A stretch of DNA of 64,000 nt from Nymphaea colorata (lineage: Eukaryota; Streptophyta; Magnoliopsida; Nymphaeales; Nymphaeaceae), in NCBI RefSeq assembly GCF_008831285.2, contig NC_045145.1:24862802-24926801 (forward strand). The letters run 5' to 3'. Of the stretch, positions 28,481-39,611 are shown one piece after another; position 1 is the stretch's first letter; every line of letters begins with the position of its first letter. The position numbers and the translations under genes were made by a program. The notes under the pieces are model-generated. The model worked only from the letters and a program-made list of their open reading frames with translations, did not search any database and was not told the origin of the DNA.

Positions 28481-29790
28481 AGAGGTTGAAACTCCTTCCC
28501 TTTTTCCTCTTACTCAGTTTTCGGTGGAGAGCAGTACACATGTGAACTAAAGCGTCACGCATCTATCTTTTGTAGTCTCCAATAATTACAGCCATAATGA
28601 ATGAACTAACAGTAAACATTTGTTGGCCCATCACCCTGAACAACTATGGTACACCGCTTGGGGCTTTCTTGATATGTGGGGACAGATTGAAATGCAAATT
28701 GTCAATTTTGTATAGGTTTTTACAAGCGGACATCAAATGCAATTTAGCTACTCTACCTTGTGAAATCAAATTTAAATTTAGTTAATCAGGTTTTGTTGAA
28801 AAAGAAGAAATACTCTAGCTATAGGCCACATATTAGACAAATAAGAGACCATAAGGACTCACTGATCTCTCAACAATTTGCTTTACGTTCTCATTCTGAG
28901 GCATTCAATAATACCCATCATGTATATTATATTCTCACTATAGCGATAATTTCTCTTATAACACCATGACATATTTGTTAAATTATTGGTATTTGATTGT
29001 TTTAATGTTTTAAAGCAAGAAAAATGATTAATGCTGAGACACGATTAAAAATTTAAAACAAATAATTTCTTAAAAAATGAATTACTGTCTTAAAAAAAAA
29101 GGGGCCACTATCGATAGACTTTAGGGAGTCAAAATCAGAAAGTTTACACACTTATCAAGAAAGTATCCAAAGTGAAGCTTTTCTCTCTTCTTTTGCTCTA
29201 ACTTCTACAAAATGAAATTAAAAAAAAAAAAGCCCACTTGAAAGGAAATAGGTCAAAAGACTAGTAACAAAACCTAACCTTGAGTACGTAATTGGTCTGA
29301 GCCAACTTTGCGTCGCTAGTGCCACTTGATCATGCCCTGTTGCTATTGTTAGAGTGACTTTTCACATCCTATTCTGAGCTCATAGTTCTGTCAAACAGAG
29401 TATGTATGAATAAAACAGCTCAACTGGATTAGTATGAGTCCTGGACATCATCAGCTTTGTCTCTTCATAATAGGGATGGCCAGCCTTAGGTTTAGCAAGG
29501 TCGATGGCATTGCCTCACGGCACGAACAAGTTGTACTTCTAGTCAATGGTCAGATCACGCAACTTGGATTGGATCAATAAATTTTTGGATTTGGACAAAA
29601 AAAATCATGCATCCAAACTTTTAAATAATACAATGATAAATCCGACAAATGTGAGAAAGAGGAAGTGTAGGTGATGTAGAAGTTTGTGGATTGGGAATTT
29701 TTCCAGATTTATTTAACACCAATCATGGACCTTGGCAGCCTGTGGAGCACTACTTTCCTCTTCCTTCTCTTTCCATTTTCGTAGAGTGAA
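28150..29790 (+). repeat. NBS-LRR 5'-flank module, inverted copy (copy II), gene body lost
   Basis: This block is the reverse complement of 60110-62480, in order and with deletions. The three-unit minisatellite 28150-28480 matches 62480-62155. 28600-29070 matches 62100-61590 (for example GAGACCATAAGGACTCAC). 29130-29220 matches the 61110-61040 region. 29230-29760 matches 60720-60200, and 29727-29785 matches 60170-60110. In the copy at 60 kb the module ends about 100 bases before the NBS-LRR start. Here it is followed by unrelated sequence, so the gene itself was deleted or never copied. Confidence 0.75.
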
Positions 29791-30589
29791 CAACAAGCCG
29801 ATTTATTTCCATTTTTAAACATTTCTCTCACTTCTTTTTTTTTTTCTCGATGCCAACCTTGTTCGCAACTCACTTAGCCATTTTCCCCACATTATTATGA
29901 ATGAAAAAGGAAGTGATATGTGGAAAATATTATCTTGGTAGGCACCATTGTTTCCAAATCAAAAGAAAACTAAAGTTAGATATGCATGATAAGCGGCTTT
30001 GTTTGTTTGAAAAATTTACTAATGTAGATTTGATTTTCATGGTTGGGATTTTGCAATCGTGGAAATGTCAATGGCCTAAAATTAAATCTATTAAAATTTG
30101 TTTAAGTACCACTAAAAAAGCCTAATTAATTTACTAATGATAAGCGACTTTCTTTCTTTTCTACACGTAACACTAAAGCGAATGGAAAAGTGGTTTTGAA
30201 GCCTTTCATGGTGAAGAATAAATATGGCAAGTCAAAATTTTTGAATGTTTTTGCCATTGATCCAGTTCTTTCTCTTCAATTATAAAAATAGGTGAGCATA
30301 GCCCATGCGAAAATTATTGATTGATACCTAGACAACAGAGAGTTTTTATAACTAGGCTTTTTTCTATTGAATTATTTACTGTTGATCACAATTTTATCAA
30401 GATTAGTGAATATTTGTGCCGTCGCGTTAAATTCCAAATCCTGGATGTATGAACACAAGTATGGCGCATTACTTGGAAGCCAATCCTGGTGACACATCAA
30501 TGTACCAGCGACACCCATGATAGTAAGTATCATTTTGCCAAATAATCTTATTGTAAGGATCTAGGCTGGGGCAGAAGGAGGGGGAGCTG
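29791..30589. other. Intergenic, nothing recognised
   Basis: AT-rich. An open frame of 74 codons at 29901-30125 has no recognisable similarity or context and is not called. Confidence 0.35.
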
Positions 30590-31478
30590 GCAGGAGCCAT
30601 GGCCCCTCCCCCCTCATGTTTTCGAAAAAAAAGTTGATACTTACATTTTAAAAAAGTTTTTAAATTGGCCTATAATTTTGAAAAATATTGTTTGTCCCTT
30701 TTATAATTTTTGCAGATACTGTTCTGCCCTTCCTAAAAAAAATTGCTGGCTTCACCCCTGGATCTCGGGGTCTACAGTTTTTTATTTCATATCCATTTCA
30801 TCTCAAGTTAATGAAATTATGAGTACCTCATGTCAGAACAACATCACAATAAATAAGAGAAGAAGAACTAATAAGAAACTAGACTGACATACAAAAATAT
30901 ATCTCTAGCAAGAAATTCTTGCTTGTGGGTAAGAATTGCCTCCACTGTAGGTTGTTCTAGAATCCCCTATCCCCAATACTCACACAAAATTTTCACCTTC
31001 TTACTGTTACCCAAACACCGCTAGATTTTCCATATTAATGAGAAATGAGCTTTTGGAACATCTAAATTGAGAACAGGAGAAGATGGTCCCCTTGTCATCG
31101 ACCTCTATGGCTACAAAAAGTGGTTCCCTCCCTTCTTAAAGGCAACAACAAAGAAAGTAGTATAAACACAAGTCATATTTTTCCTCACCCAATCCTCACA
31201 AAATCCCAAATAAGAAAGCCCAAAGTGCAGAAAGACAATCTCACTTTGTCAAGAGCTTTTGAAACATCTAATTTGAGAAGAAAAATTTGTTCTATATGCC
31301 CTTTTCCAAGCTGTTGACCACTTCAAGAGCAAGACACATGGATGGTGAATAAATCTACTAGGGAGATCAGAAGTACAACTAGTTTATAGATCACATTGCA
31401 TAATGATATAAGTCAAGACTTTTATATCGATAATGATACAGAATTAAGAATCAATATCATATGTGTTCCATTTACGTT
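30590..31478 (-). mobile_element. L1-type LINE remnant (copy B)
   Basis: Parallel to copy A. 30600-31020 matches 5300-5640, and 31060-31478 matches 6290-6782, including the reverse transcriptase stretch read on the minus strand. The 5645-6260 section of copy A is missing here, as is everything beyond GTGTTCCATTTAC, where copy A also ends. A (TCAGGA)-free deletion within the KLVA region has removed the AERMKIVL segment. Non-functional. Confidence 0.65.
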
Positions 31479-32157
31479 TGTGTGAAGAAATTTCTCACCA
31501 CCAGAGCCATATTGTTTGCATCCGAAAATTTCTTTTGGTTCACCCGTGAGAATTTGTTTTGCAAACTAGAAAAGGGGTCCACCAGCCATTGGAAAAGAAA
31601 GTTCGATAATTTTCGTTTGATAAAATGGTAAGAGATATGTTTTAGAAGAAACAATTTTAATTAATGAATCATTTGATTTGTAATAATCATTTAAACTAAA
31701 AAAAATTATGTCAATTTTTGAAAGAAGAGTTTTGATAAAATTTTATAAAATTCCTTTAATGAAATGATCATTTGTAAAGTAAAGAAAGTTAATAGATACC
31801 TTTTGAAACACAAGTTAATCTCAGGTTTTAGCCTAACTCTATTACCATATTATTGAGGATCGATCATGTTTTGCTTTGGTTTCCTAAAGAAGTGGTTGTG
31901 GGTATCCGTGAACCTTATGAATGCATGGTGAATATGAAAGTTAAATGAAAAGAGAAAAATTCTCTATGCTTGAAAGAAAATTAGAAAAGTCATTGATACC
32001 ATAACATGCATATTAAAAAAAAAAGTTTTCAAAAATGAGTTGTATGCCATCCTAGTGTACTGCAGATGATAAGGATCATGTATTGCACCTTAATATTGGC
32101 CTTGGTGAAGTCGAATGATTTTGGGCCAAGCAAAATGGGAGCTTTTTTTGTTTAATA
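31479..32157. other. Intergenic, nothing recognised
   Basis: AT-rich, with no coding or structured repeat seen. Confidence 0.35.
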
Positions 32158-32640
32158 TATAAATAGAGAGAGAGAGAGAGAGAGATTAGAAGAGAGAGTA
32201 AAAGGGAGAGAAGTCTAAAAGGAGGGAAGAAAAGGTGGGTGGTGGAGGAGACAAGAACCAGTCCAGTTGACCTCATAATGGCACCCCTAATCTCAAAATC
32301 AATATTGTTCCTCAATACCATTAGAATAGCACCCTCCAAGAATCAAACTGAAGACATGGCTGTAACATGCTACCCATCATTTGTTTAAAAGGGGTGGAGA
32401 GAGAGAGAAAGAGACGGGGGGTTTAAGAAATAAAAAAGAAAAAGAGAGATTGAAAGAGAGGTAAAAGAAAGAGAGAGAAAGAAAGAGATTTAGAAAAAGG
32501 GAGAGAGAGAACTGAAGAGAGAGGGAGAGAGAGAAAAGAGAAATTTTAGAGAGAGACATCTAAAGAGAGAGAAATCAGAGAGAGAGAAAAAATAGGAGAG
32601 AGAAATAGAAAGATTAAAAGAGAGATTTTGTGTTTTTAAA
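32158..32640. repeat. Degenerate GA-rich tract
   Basis: An almost pure purine strand built of GAGA and GAAA words, interrupted at 32225-32390 by mixed sequence. Open frames within it are low-complexity artefacts. Comparable tracts with the strands swapped occur at 51330-52020 and 53330-54120. Confidence 0.7.
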
Positions 32641-34589
32641 TTCTCTTTCCTGGATGGAAACAAGGATTACCTGGTTTGGAAAATAATTTAAATATTATAA
32701 CAACTTCATTACATTTGTTGTAGTTCAGAGGGAAACTTAAGCTCATAAAGAAAGAGTCTAAGCAAAGTCTCCAAAGCCTTTAATTTCAAGAGTTTGAGAT
32801 GCTTTTGAAACTATCAAAAAAATCTTTGTATTCAAGTGTAAATAGTAAGGAAGACATCCTATGTAATCTTGGCCATTACGAGAAGACGCCCCCTCCCATC
32901 ATTAAGTATAAGATGAAGCCTAGATAATGAGGTGTTTGCATCCCAAAATTTTCATTGGTTTTGGAGTGCTCCAGAAAAATGAGGTTTTTGTTTTGAAAGA
33001 GGAAAGAAAGGGACTCGCCCGTCAGTACGAGGATCAACCGTTCCCGGTGCCTTTACTGGGGGTAATCAACCCAAAGGCTATGTTTATCATTGATGCATTT
33101 CGTTTGAACTTAAATATCTTTTTGATTCTATATGTGGTGTAGAAAATATTGAAAGTTTGAAGTTTCAAACTTTTGAAAAGGTTCTTGAAGAGTTGCTTGA
33201 AAATGTGAAATGTTTTGAGGAAAAAGTGGAACTAGTAAATATCATTTGAAAAGCTTGTGAAATCATTTTGAAATCACTTTAGTGTTCTCTTAAGACTTTA
33301 AGTAGGTTTGAGATTTTGCTCTAATTCGGTTACTACCTAGCTATAGCTTCATCCATTCTTGCTTAAGTTCTTTTGGAGAGATGCTTGTGACCATAAGTGA
33401 AATAAAGTGGGTGAGAATGCATGGATGCATTTATCCTATGTGATTAAAAGAATGTAAAACATTTCTACCACAACATTCATCTAAAGTTACCACAACATAC
33501 ATCTAAGATTTCGTTGTTATAATTATTGTATATAAGAAGGAAAAGTTTTTGAAAAGGGATAGGGATTGTAGACCATCAAGCATGATTCCAATATTGAGTC
33601 ATTACTTGGTTTGTGGTCTTAATGAAGTTGATAAATAGAAAGTTCGTGAAAGGAGAATGTTAAAAAGAATACAAGAGATAAAACACTCTTATGAAAAGAA
33701 AGAGAGCGAGATAGAGAAAGACATGCATATATGTGTACATACCATCACATATACACATATATGAAAGCTTAAGAGAAAAAGATATATTGATTTGAAGAGA
33801 AAGAGAGATTTTAGAGGAAAATAAAAATATCATACGTATATATGGGTATGAGAAATTTTATAAGAGAAGATATTTGTCTTGAAAAGAGGAATAAATATTT
33901 GAAAGAGAGGAAATTGAGCACATGTACATACGTATTAATGCACATATGAAAATTTATAAAATGAAAAGTGAAAGCATAGAGAGAGAAAGATGGGGGGTCA
34001 TCATGTTGGCATAGATGTATATAACATGTGTATACATTCATACCTTCATAAGATTAGAAATCAATGAACAACTTAAAATTACCAACTTCAAGTTTTATGT
34101 GGGCCGGATGGGAGCTTGGACTCATGTAAGAGTCTAAGATAAGTCCCTAAGGCCATGTTAGAATGTTCATTTTGAAAATGTTTTTGAAAATAAGCATAAA
34201 ATGTTATTATTTAGTTTGTTGTAAGGGATATATTTCTTCCACCGTTGGGTATGGAAGAAAACAAGCAACATAACGAGACACTCGTTAGGGTTCCTAATGG
34301 GATGATTAAGAAGGAAACTAGTGCAAAATGATATGCAAATGCATATTAACATGTACATTTTCGTGAGGGTTTATCCCGGGTTGGACAAGTCCCAACCTCA
34401 AAAATTAATATGAAAATAAAGAGTCCCCAAACCACACTCTCATTCCCACCATACATTCACATATAAGTAGAAAACCAAGCAACTATGCATGGAAAATATA
34501 TCGACAACATTCAAGGAAGGAAAAAGAGAAAGAGGATGACGGAAAGTGCAAGGTTCAATTAGGAGGGAGAACATGATGTAACTGTGAAA
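32641..34589. other. Non-coding; possibly distal part of the Ty3/gypsy LTR
   Basis: No gene. GAGA-type purine patches occur at 33690-33990. Because the Ty3/gypsy LTR to the right has no recognisable outer end, part of this stretch may belong to it, but no TG/CA border or target-site duplication could be fixed. Confidence 0.3.
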
Positions 34590-34599
34590 TGATATGTCA

Positions 34600-35480
34600 C
34601 CTCATCTTCTCATGTTCCCGGTGCACTTGAGTATAGCTTCTTGACTCTAAAATAGAGATTGAGAGCTATCTCCTTTGGCCATGGGGAAATAGAGAATAGA
34701 GGAAAATAAGAGGAAGCAAAAGAACAACAAGAATGTGTCAATGAAAATAAAGAACAAGATTAAAATGAAAGATCATCTCATTTTTCCATGCTCCCGGTGC
34801 ACTTGAGCATAGCCTCTTGTCTCTAAAAAGAGATTGAGTGCTATCTCCTTTAGCCATAGGGGAGATGAAGATGAGGAGAAAATGTAGAAAGAAAAACAAT
34901 GCCATATTTAATAAAAGAGAAAGCATGATTCAATCACAAAATGAAAGGTCATCTCATCATTCCATGCTCCCAATCCACTTGAGCATAGCCTCTTGTCTCT
35001 AAAAAGAGATTGAGTGCTATCTCCTTTGGCTATAGGGAGAGGAGGAAGAGAGAAAAAATAACAATAACAACAAGAATATATTCATGAAGGGAAAGAACAA
35101 CAACAACAAGAATACTTGAAAGAGCATGATTTAATCATAAAATAAAATATCATCTCATCTTCTCATGCTCCCGGTGCACTTGAGCATAGCCTCTTGTCTT
35201 TAAAAAGAGGTTGAGTGCTATCTCCTTTGGCCATGGGGAGATGAAGATGAGTAAAGAAAATGAAAACAATCAACAAGACTATGTTCAAGAAAAAGGAATA
35301 GCATAATAATAAGAACATATTAATAAAAAATAACAACAATAACAAGAATACTTGAAAGAACATGATTTAATCATAAAATATCATCTCATCTTCTCATGCT
35401 CCCGGTGCACTTGAGCATAGCCTCTTGTCTCTAAAAAGAGGTTGAGTGCTATCTCCTTTGGCCATGGGAAGATAAAGATG
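34600..35480. repeat. Five-copy tandem repeat in the LTR (R/U5 side)
   Basis: A conserved core, CTCCCGGTGCACTTGAGCAT followed by AGCCTCTTGTCTCTAAAAAG and CTATCTCCTTTGGCCAT, starts near 34617, 34790, 34968, 35168 and 35398. The spacing grows from about 175 to 230 bp through variable AACAACAAGAA-type filler. Confidence 0.8.
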
Positions 35481-35753
35481 AGAAAAAAAAAAGAAATGGA
35501 GGGATGACGATTACATACCTCTAATAAGAAATGACCTAAGGAAGATAAACACCTTCACTTAAAAATCCTCTTTGAGTGAAGCTCCAAAATGATGCCTCCA
35601 AGAGGGTTGTAGCTTGCTCTAAGTTTGAGAGGGAAATAGAGAGAGGGAGAGGGAGAGAGAGAGAGCTCAAGAGAAACTCTAAGTCTTCAAGTGAGAATAC
35701 ACTAGAGTTTCTCCCAAGGGCCAATCTTACCTAAAACGGGGGAAAATGAAGGG

Positions 35754-35761
35754 TATTTATA
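35754..35761 (-). promoter_or_regulatory. TATA box of the Ty3/gypsy LTR
   Basis: TATAAATA on the minus strand in the context CTTCTATAAATACCCTTCA, between the U3 repeat array and the presumed R region. It is in the right orientation for transcription of the element, but the downstream LTR copy would transcribe flanking DNA instead. Confidence 0.5.
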
Positions 35762-35799
35762 GAAGATTTTGGAGCCAAAACCCTAAATTTGAATTTTTT

Positions 35800-36370
35800 A
35801 ACCTAAGAATACTAAAATCACCCTCTAAAAGGAGATTTTTTGGTCAAAAGGAAGAGCAAATGTGTCTAGTCCACCCAAAAAAATTAAAATTACCCTCTAA
35901 AAGGAGGTTTTTTGGTCAAAAGGAATGGCAAATGGGTCTTGTCCACTCAAAAAGACTAAAATTACCCTCTAAAAAGATGTTTTTTGATCAAAAGAAAGGG
36001 TAAATGGGTCTTGTCTACCCAAAAAGACTAGAATCACCCTCTAAAAGGAGATTTTTTTGTCAAAAGGAAGGGCAAATTGGTCTTGTCCACCCAAAAAGAC
36101 TAAAATCACCTTCTAAAAGGAGATTTTTTTGTCAAAAGGAACGGCAAATTGGTCTTGTCCACCCAAAATGACTAAAATCACTCTCTAAAAGGAGATTTTT
36201 TGGTCAAAAGGAAGGGGAAATTGGTCTTGTTCACCCAAAAAGACTAAAATCACCCTCTAAAAGGAGATTTTTTGGTCAAAAGGAGGGGCAAATTGGTCTT
36301 ATCCACCCAAAAAGACTAAAATCACTCTCTAAAAGGAGATTTTTTTTGGTTAAAAGGAGGGGCAAATGGT
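35800..36370. repeat. Eight-copy 72-bp tandem array in U3
   Basis: The unit contains TCTAAAAGGAGATTTTTTGG followed by TCAAAAGGAAGGGCAAAT and GTCTTGTCCACCCAAAAAGA. Unit anchors lie near 35823, 35897, 35967, 36040, 36112, 36184, 36256 and 36330. Units are highly similar, so amplification is young relative to the decay of the coding part. Confidence 0.85.
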
Positions 36371-36612
36371 ACTTAAATGATCGATTTGGATCTGAACGTG
36401 GGTTTTGGATCTAATTTGGATATGAAAGTTGTATTTTGGATTTAATTTGGATCTAAATTTGAGTTTCGTGCTTGGATAAAACATCATAATCTTTTAAAAA
36501 AAATTGGAGTGATTACAGATGCCCCTCTTTGTCAATACGCCGGTTTTAGCCGTTCTTAGTGACAAAGATAAACGCCACAAATTTTTCAAACAAGATATTT
36601 TCATAGATGTTT

Positions 36613-36915
36613 CAGGCTTTACCCCTTACCTGAATGGGTTGTTTGAGCTTAAATTGTAGGTTTAACCCCCTTACCTGCACGGGTTTGCCAATTTCAAATT
36701 CAGGTTTAATCCACATGAATGGGTTGCCTTGACTTGCATCACAAGTTGAACCCTTTAACTGTGTGGGTTGCTTTGGCTTGTAGCACAGTTTTAACCCCTT
36801 TGCCTGCATGGATTGCTTTGGCTAGCATTGCAGGTTTAACCCCTTGCCTGCATGGGTTGCCCTCATATTGCAGGTTTTACCCTTTACCTGCACGGGTTGC
36901 TCTCAAGCCCTGAGT
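36613..36915. repeat. Seven-copy ~43-bp tandem array in the element's 3'UTR
   Basis: The unit is AGGTTTAACCCCTTACCTGC followed by ATGGGTTGC and a variable tail. It lies between the integrase stop (37039) and the polypurine tract (36530), that is, in the 3' untranslated region of the Ty3/gypsy element. Units differ by several substitutions each. Confidence 0.8.
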
Positions 36916-37038
36916 GGTAATAATAAAAAAAATGCCCCAGTGTAATTGTCATGTTTTACGACTGGGAAGAATCTAGATTGAATAGTCGATGTGGAAACAC
37001 AAATGTTTGACATTGATTGGAAAATGAATACAAGAGAA

Positions 37039-38079
37039 CTAGGCATAAAATTTCTTGAGGTGAAGGGCATTAACAGGATCAGCAAGTTCCACCCCATCAA
37101 CATCAATTAGTCGGTATGAATTGTGGGGCAAAGCTTCCATAATGACATATGGGCCTTCCCAATTTGGTGCCCACTTGCCTCGTGGTCGTCCTCTCAGGTA
37201 CACTGCAGATCGTAGGACCGAATCATTCACTTTGAACTGTCTCTTGATAACTGACTTGGCAAATTGTCTGGCTACCTTTTGGCGATAAGCTTCAGCATGT
37301 TCAGCAGCTTTTAGCCTCTTTTCATCTAGCAAATCGATCTGCATTAGCCTTTTCTGCTGATATTGAGTAAGAGGGAGATCTATGAGGGAAGCGAACTTCA
37401 AAGCAGGTTTCAACACATATAATGGTAGAACCACTTCTGTTCCATAGACTAGCTCTGCTGGAGTGGCATTTGTTGGAGTTCTCATAGTGGTGCGATATGC
37501 CCATAGAGCGTTATGCATCTTTTCATGCCAATCTCTTTCAGTTTCAACTGTCCGTTCCAAGATGCAGAGCAGGATCTTGTTTGTAGCCTCTGCTTGTCTA
37601 TTGCCTTTGGGGTAATAAGGAGCCGAAAAATGGTGCGTGATGTGGTACCTGCTGCACAATTGCCTCATCTTTTCATTCTTGAAATGACTTCCGTTGTCAG
37701 ATACTATATCATGAGGGACTCCAAATCTACAAAAAAGATTTTTGTGAATGAAGGACACTACATGACGTCCTTCCACTGTTCTGTGTGTGACGACTTCTAC
37801 CCACTTGGTAAAATAATCCATTGCAGCAAGAAAATACTTATGGCCTTTAGAAGCTATAGGGGATATTGGTCCGACTACGTCAAAGGCCCACATTGAAAAT
37901 GGCCAAGGAGATGTCACAAAATGCAAGTGAGAGGCTGGGGCATGAATCACTGGAGCATGTAGTTGGCATTCTTTGCATCTTTGACAAATTGGTGACAATA
38001 TTTTTTCATGGTAGGCCAATAATACCCTGCTCGAATTATTTCTTTGGTGAGGGTTTGGTAACCAACATGGCCCCCACAA
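37039..38079 (-). pseudogene. Integrase region of the Tat/OTA Ty3/gypsy element
   Basis: Integrase inserts element cDNA into chromosomes. The 346-codon frame has the end of the zinc-binding part (HEKIL..ICQRCKECQ). The catalytic core carries Asp in WAFDVVGP, Asp in VSDNGSHF and Glu in NRQAEATNK. The C-terminal part (GKWAPNWEGPYVI) is typical of plant gypsy elements. The start of the zinc finger (GDCGGH, YYWPTMKKY) lies just upstream in a different frame, separated by a one-base deletion near 37975. The upstream neighbour is the reverse transcriptase, with the RNase H domain missing between them. Confidence 0.88.
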
Positions 38080-38149
38080 TCTCCTCGATGTGATTCTTCA
38101 ATTACTTCCTTTGCCTCATCCTCGATGTGGTTTTAGATTAGTGGATTTA

Positions 38150-39422
38150 GAAGGTATTTCTTGATCCTTTCGAATGACTGTTGGCATTAAAAACCCCATT
38201 CAAACATGACACCTTTCCTCAGCAGCTGGTTGAATGGCTCGCATCTCATGGCCAGATTGGAAATGAATCGTTTGATAGATTGAATTTTTCCTTGCAAGCT
38301 TCACAACTCCTTGATATTGGTAGGTGATGGCATATTGATTATTGCCTTAGCTTTAGTAAGATCCATTTCAATTCCCTTCTTACTGACCATGAAACCCAAT
38401 AGCTTGCCTGACTCAACCCCAAACACACATTTTTGAGGATTTAGGCGAAGCTTGTACTGTAAAAGCCTCTTGAATACTTGGGCAAGAGTTTCAATGTGAT
38501 CTTCTCTTGTCTTGGATTTGATCAATATGTCATCGATATATGCATCCATGATTTTATGCATCTGGTCATGGAAGATGGCAGTCATGGCTCTTTGATAGGT
38601 TGCTCCAGCATTCTTCAACCCAAATGGCATTACCGTGTAACAAAAAGTGCCCCAGGGTGTAGTAAATGCGGTCTTAGGTTGATCTTTGACTGCTAATTTG
38701 ATCTGGTTATATCCCAAATATCCATCCATGAAAGAAAACATTGCATGGCCTGCAGTACTGTCTACCAATAGATCAATGTTTGGAAGAGGATAATCATCCT
38801 TTGGTGTGGCTTTGTTCAAGTCTCGGAAGTCAATGCACAACCTGACTTTACCATTTTTCTTAGGGACCACCACGATGTTCGCCAACCATTCGGGGTAATC
38901 AATGACACAAATGAATTTTACCTTTAGCAAGTCCTCTAGTCCTTCTTTTACAGGGCCTTGTAGTCGAGGGTCAACCTTGTGCAATTTTTGCTTAATCGGC
39001 TTGCAGTTAGGATTTAAGGGCAAACGATGTTCGACCAACTGGGGGTCTAAGCTTGACATATCTTCATAAGTCCAAGCAAAAGCTTATTGGTTACTTATAA
39101 GAAAGTCCACCAATCTTTTCTTCTCATCCACTGACAAACTAGTGCCAATTTGAAGAATTTTAGGATCTTCACTGGTTCCAATATTAATTTCTTCAATTGG
39201 ATCATTAACCAAGGATGAGGAATGTTCTTGTTTTTGAATCTGAGTGAATTGTGGTAATTCTGACTCGGGTATTGCCATAGGTTTCATTTCACCGACTGCT
39301 TGTTTGATAAATGCTTTCTGGATGGACTTTCGAGGAAAAAGAATAAATTGAGACATATTGAGTTCCAACATCCTGTAAAGAGGATAAAGGAAAGAGTTGG
39401 ACGAAATTAAAATCGACAACAA
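38150..39422 (-). pseudogene. Reverse transcriptase region of the Tat/OTA Ty3/gypsy element
   Basis: The frame 39422-39084 carries the pre-RT stretch NDPIEEINIGT and SVDEKKRLVDFL and ends in a TAA at about 39083. The next frame (39059-38301) continues with VEHRLPLNP, IVVVPKKNGK, FSFMDGYLGYNQI (first catalytic Asp), VMPFGLKNAGATYQRAM and YIDDIL (the YxDD active site). It breaks near 38300. The connection region (FISNLAMRCEPFNQLL) follows in another frame to about 38150 and then passes directly into integrase zinc-finger sequence. All of RNase H is absent. The sequence style is that of the Tat/OTA branch. Confidence 0.88.
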
Positions 39423-39611
39423 AAGATTACTTGCATTTGCATATATATATAAAAAAAGGTTCTTAGTTCATAGAATGGGTCCTCTCATGAGACCAAACAA
39501 AAAGATGTTTAAAATTACAAAATTCATGAGAGGATTTTGAAACAAAAGGGAATATTATTAGCCCCCAAGATCTTCTTCAAATTCCTTCATGATATCCCAG
39601 TCCTCTCATGT

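Larger units (their letters stand above)
34590..36517 (-). mobile_element. 3' LTR (minimum extent) of the Tat/OTA-type Ty3/gypsy element
   Basis: On the minus strand, the purine-rich AAAGAGGGGC (36530-36521) followed by ATC and TGTAATCACTCC at 36517 looks like a polypurine tract and the TG start of an LTR. TATAAATA at 35761-35754 would be its promoter. The part before it (U3) is an eight-fold 72-bp array. The part after it (R/U5) contains five copies of a longer unit. No matching 5' LTR exists in the window, because the element's 5' end is cut off near 45.3 kb. Confidence 0.55.

Noticed and set aside
32076-32559. Ser/Leu-rich open frames on the minus strand
   Set aside because: They are translations of a GA/CT simple repeat.
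34600-36370. CRISPR-like array of direct repeats
   Set aside because: Units are tandem without unique spacers, lie in an LTR of a plant retroelement, and the genome is nuclear plant DNA.
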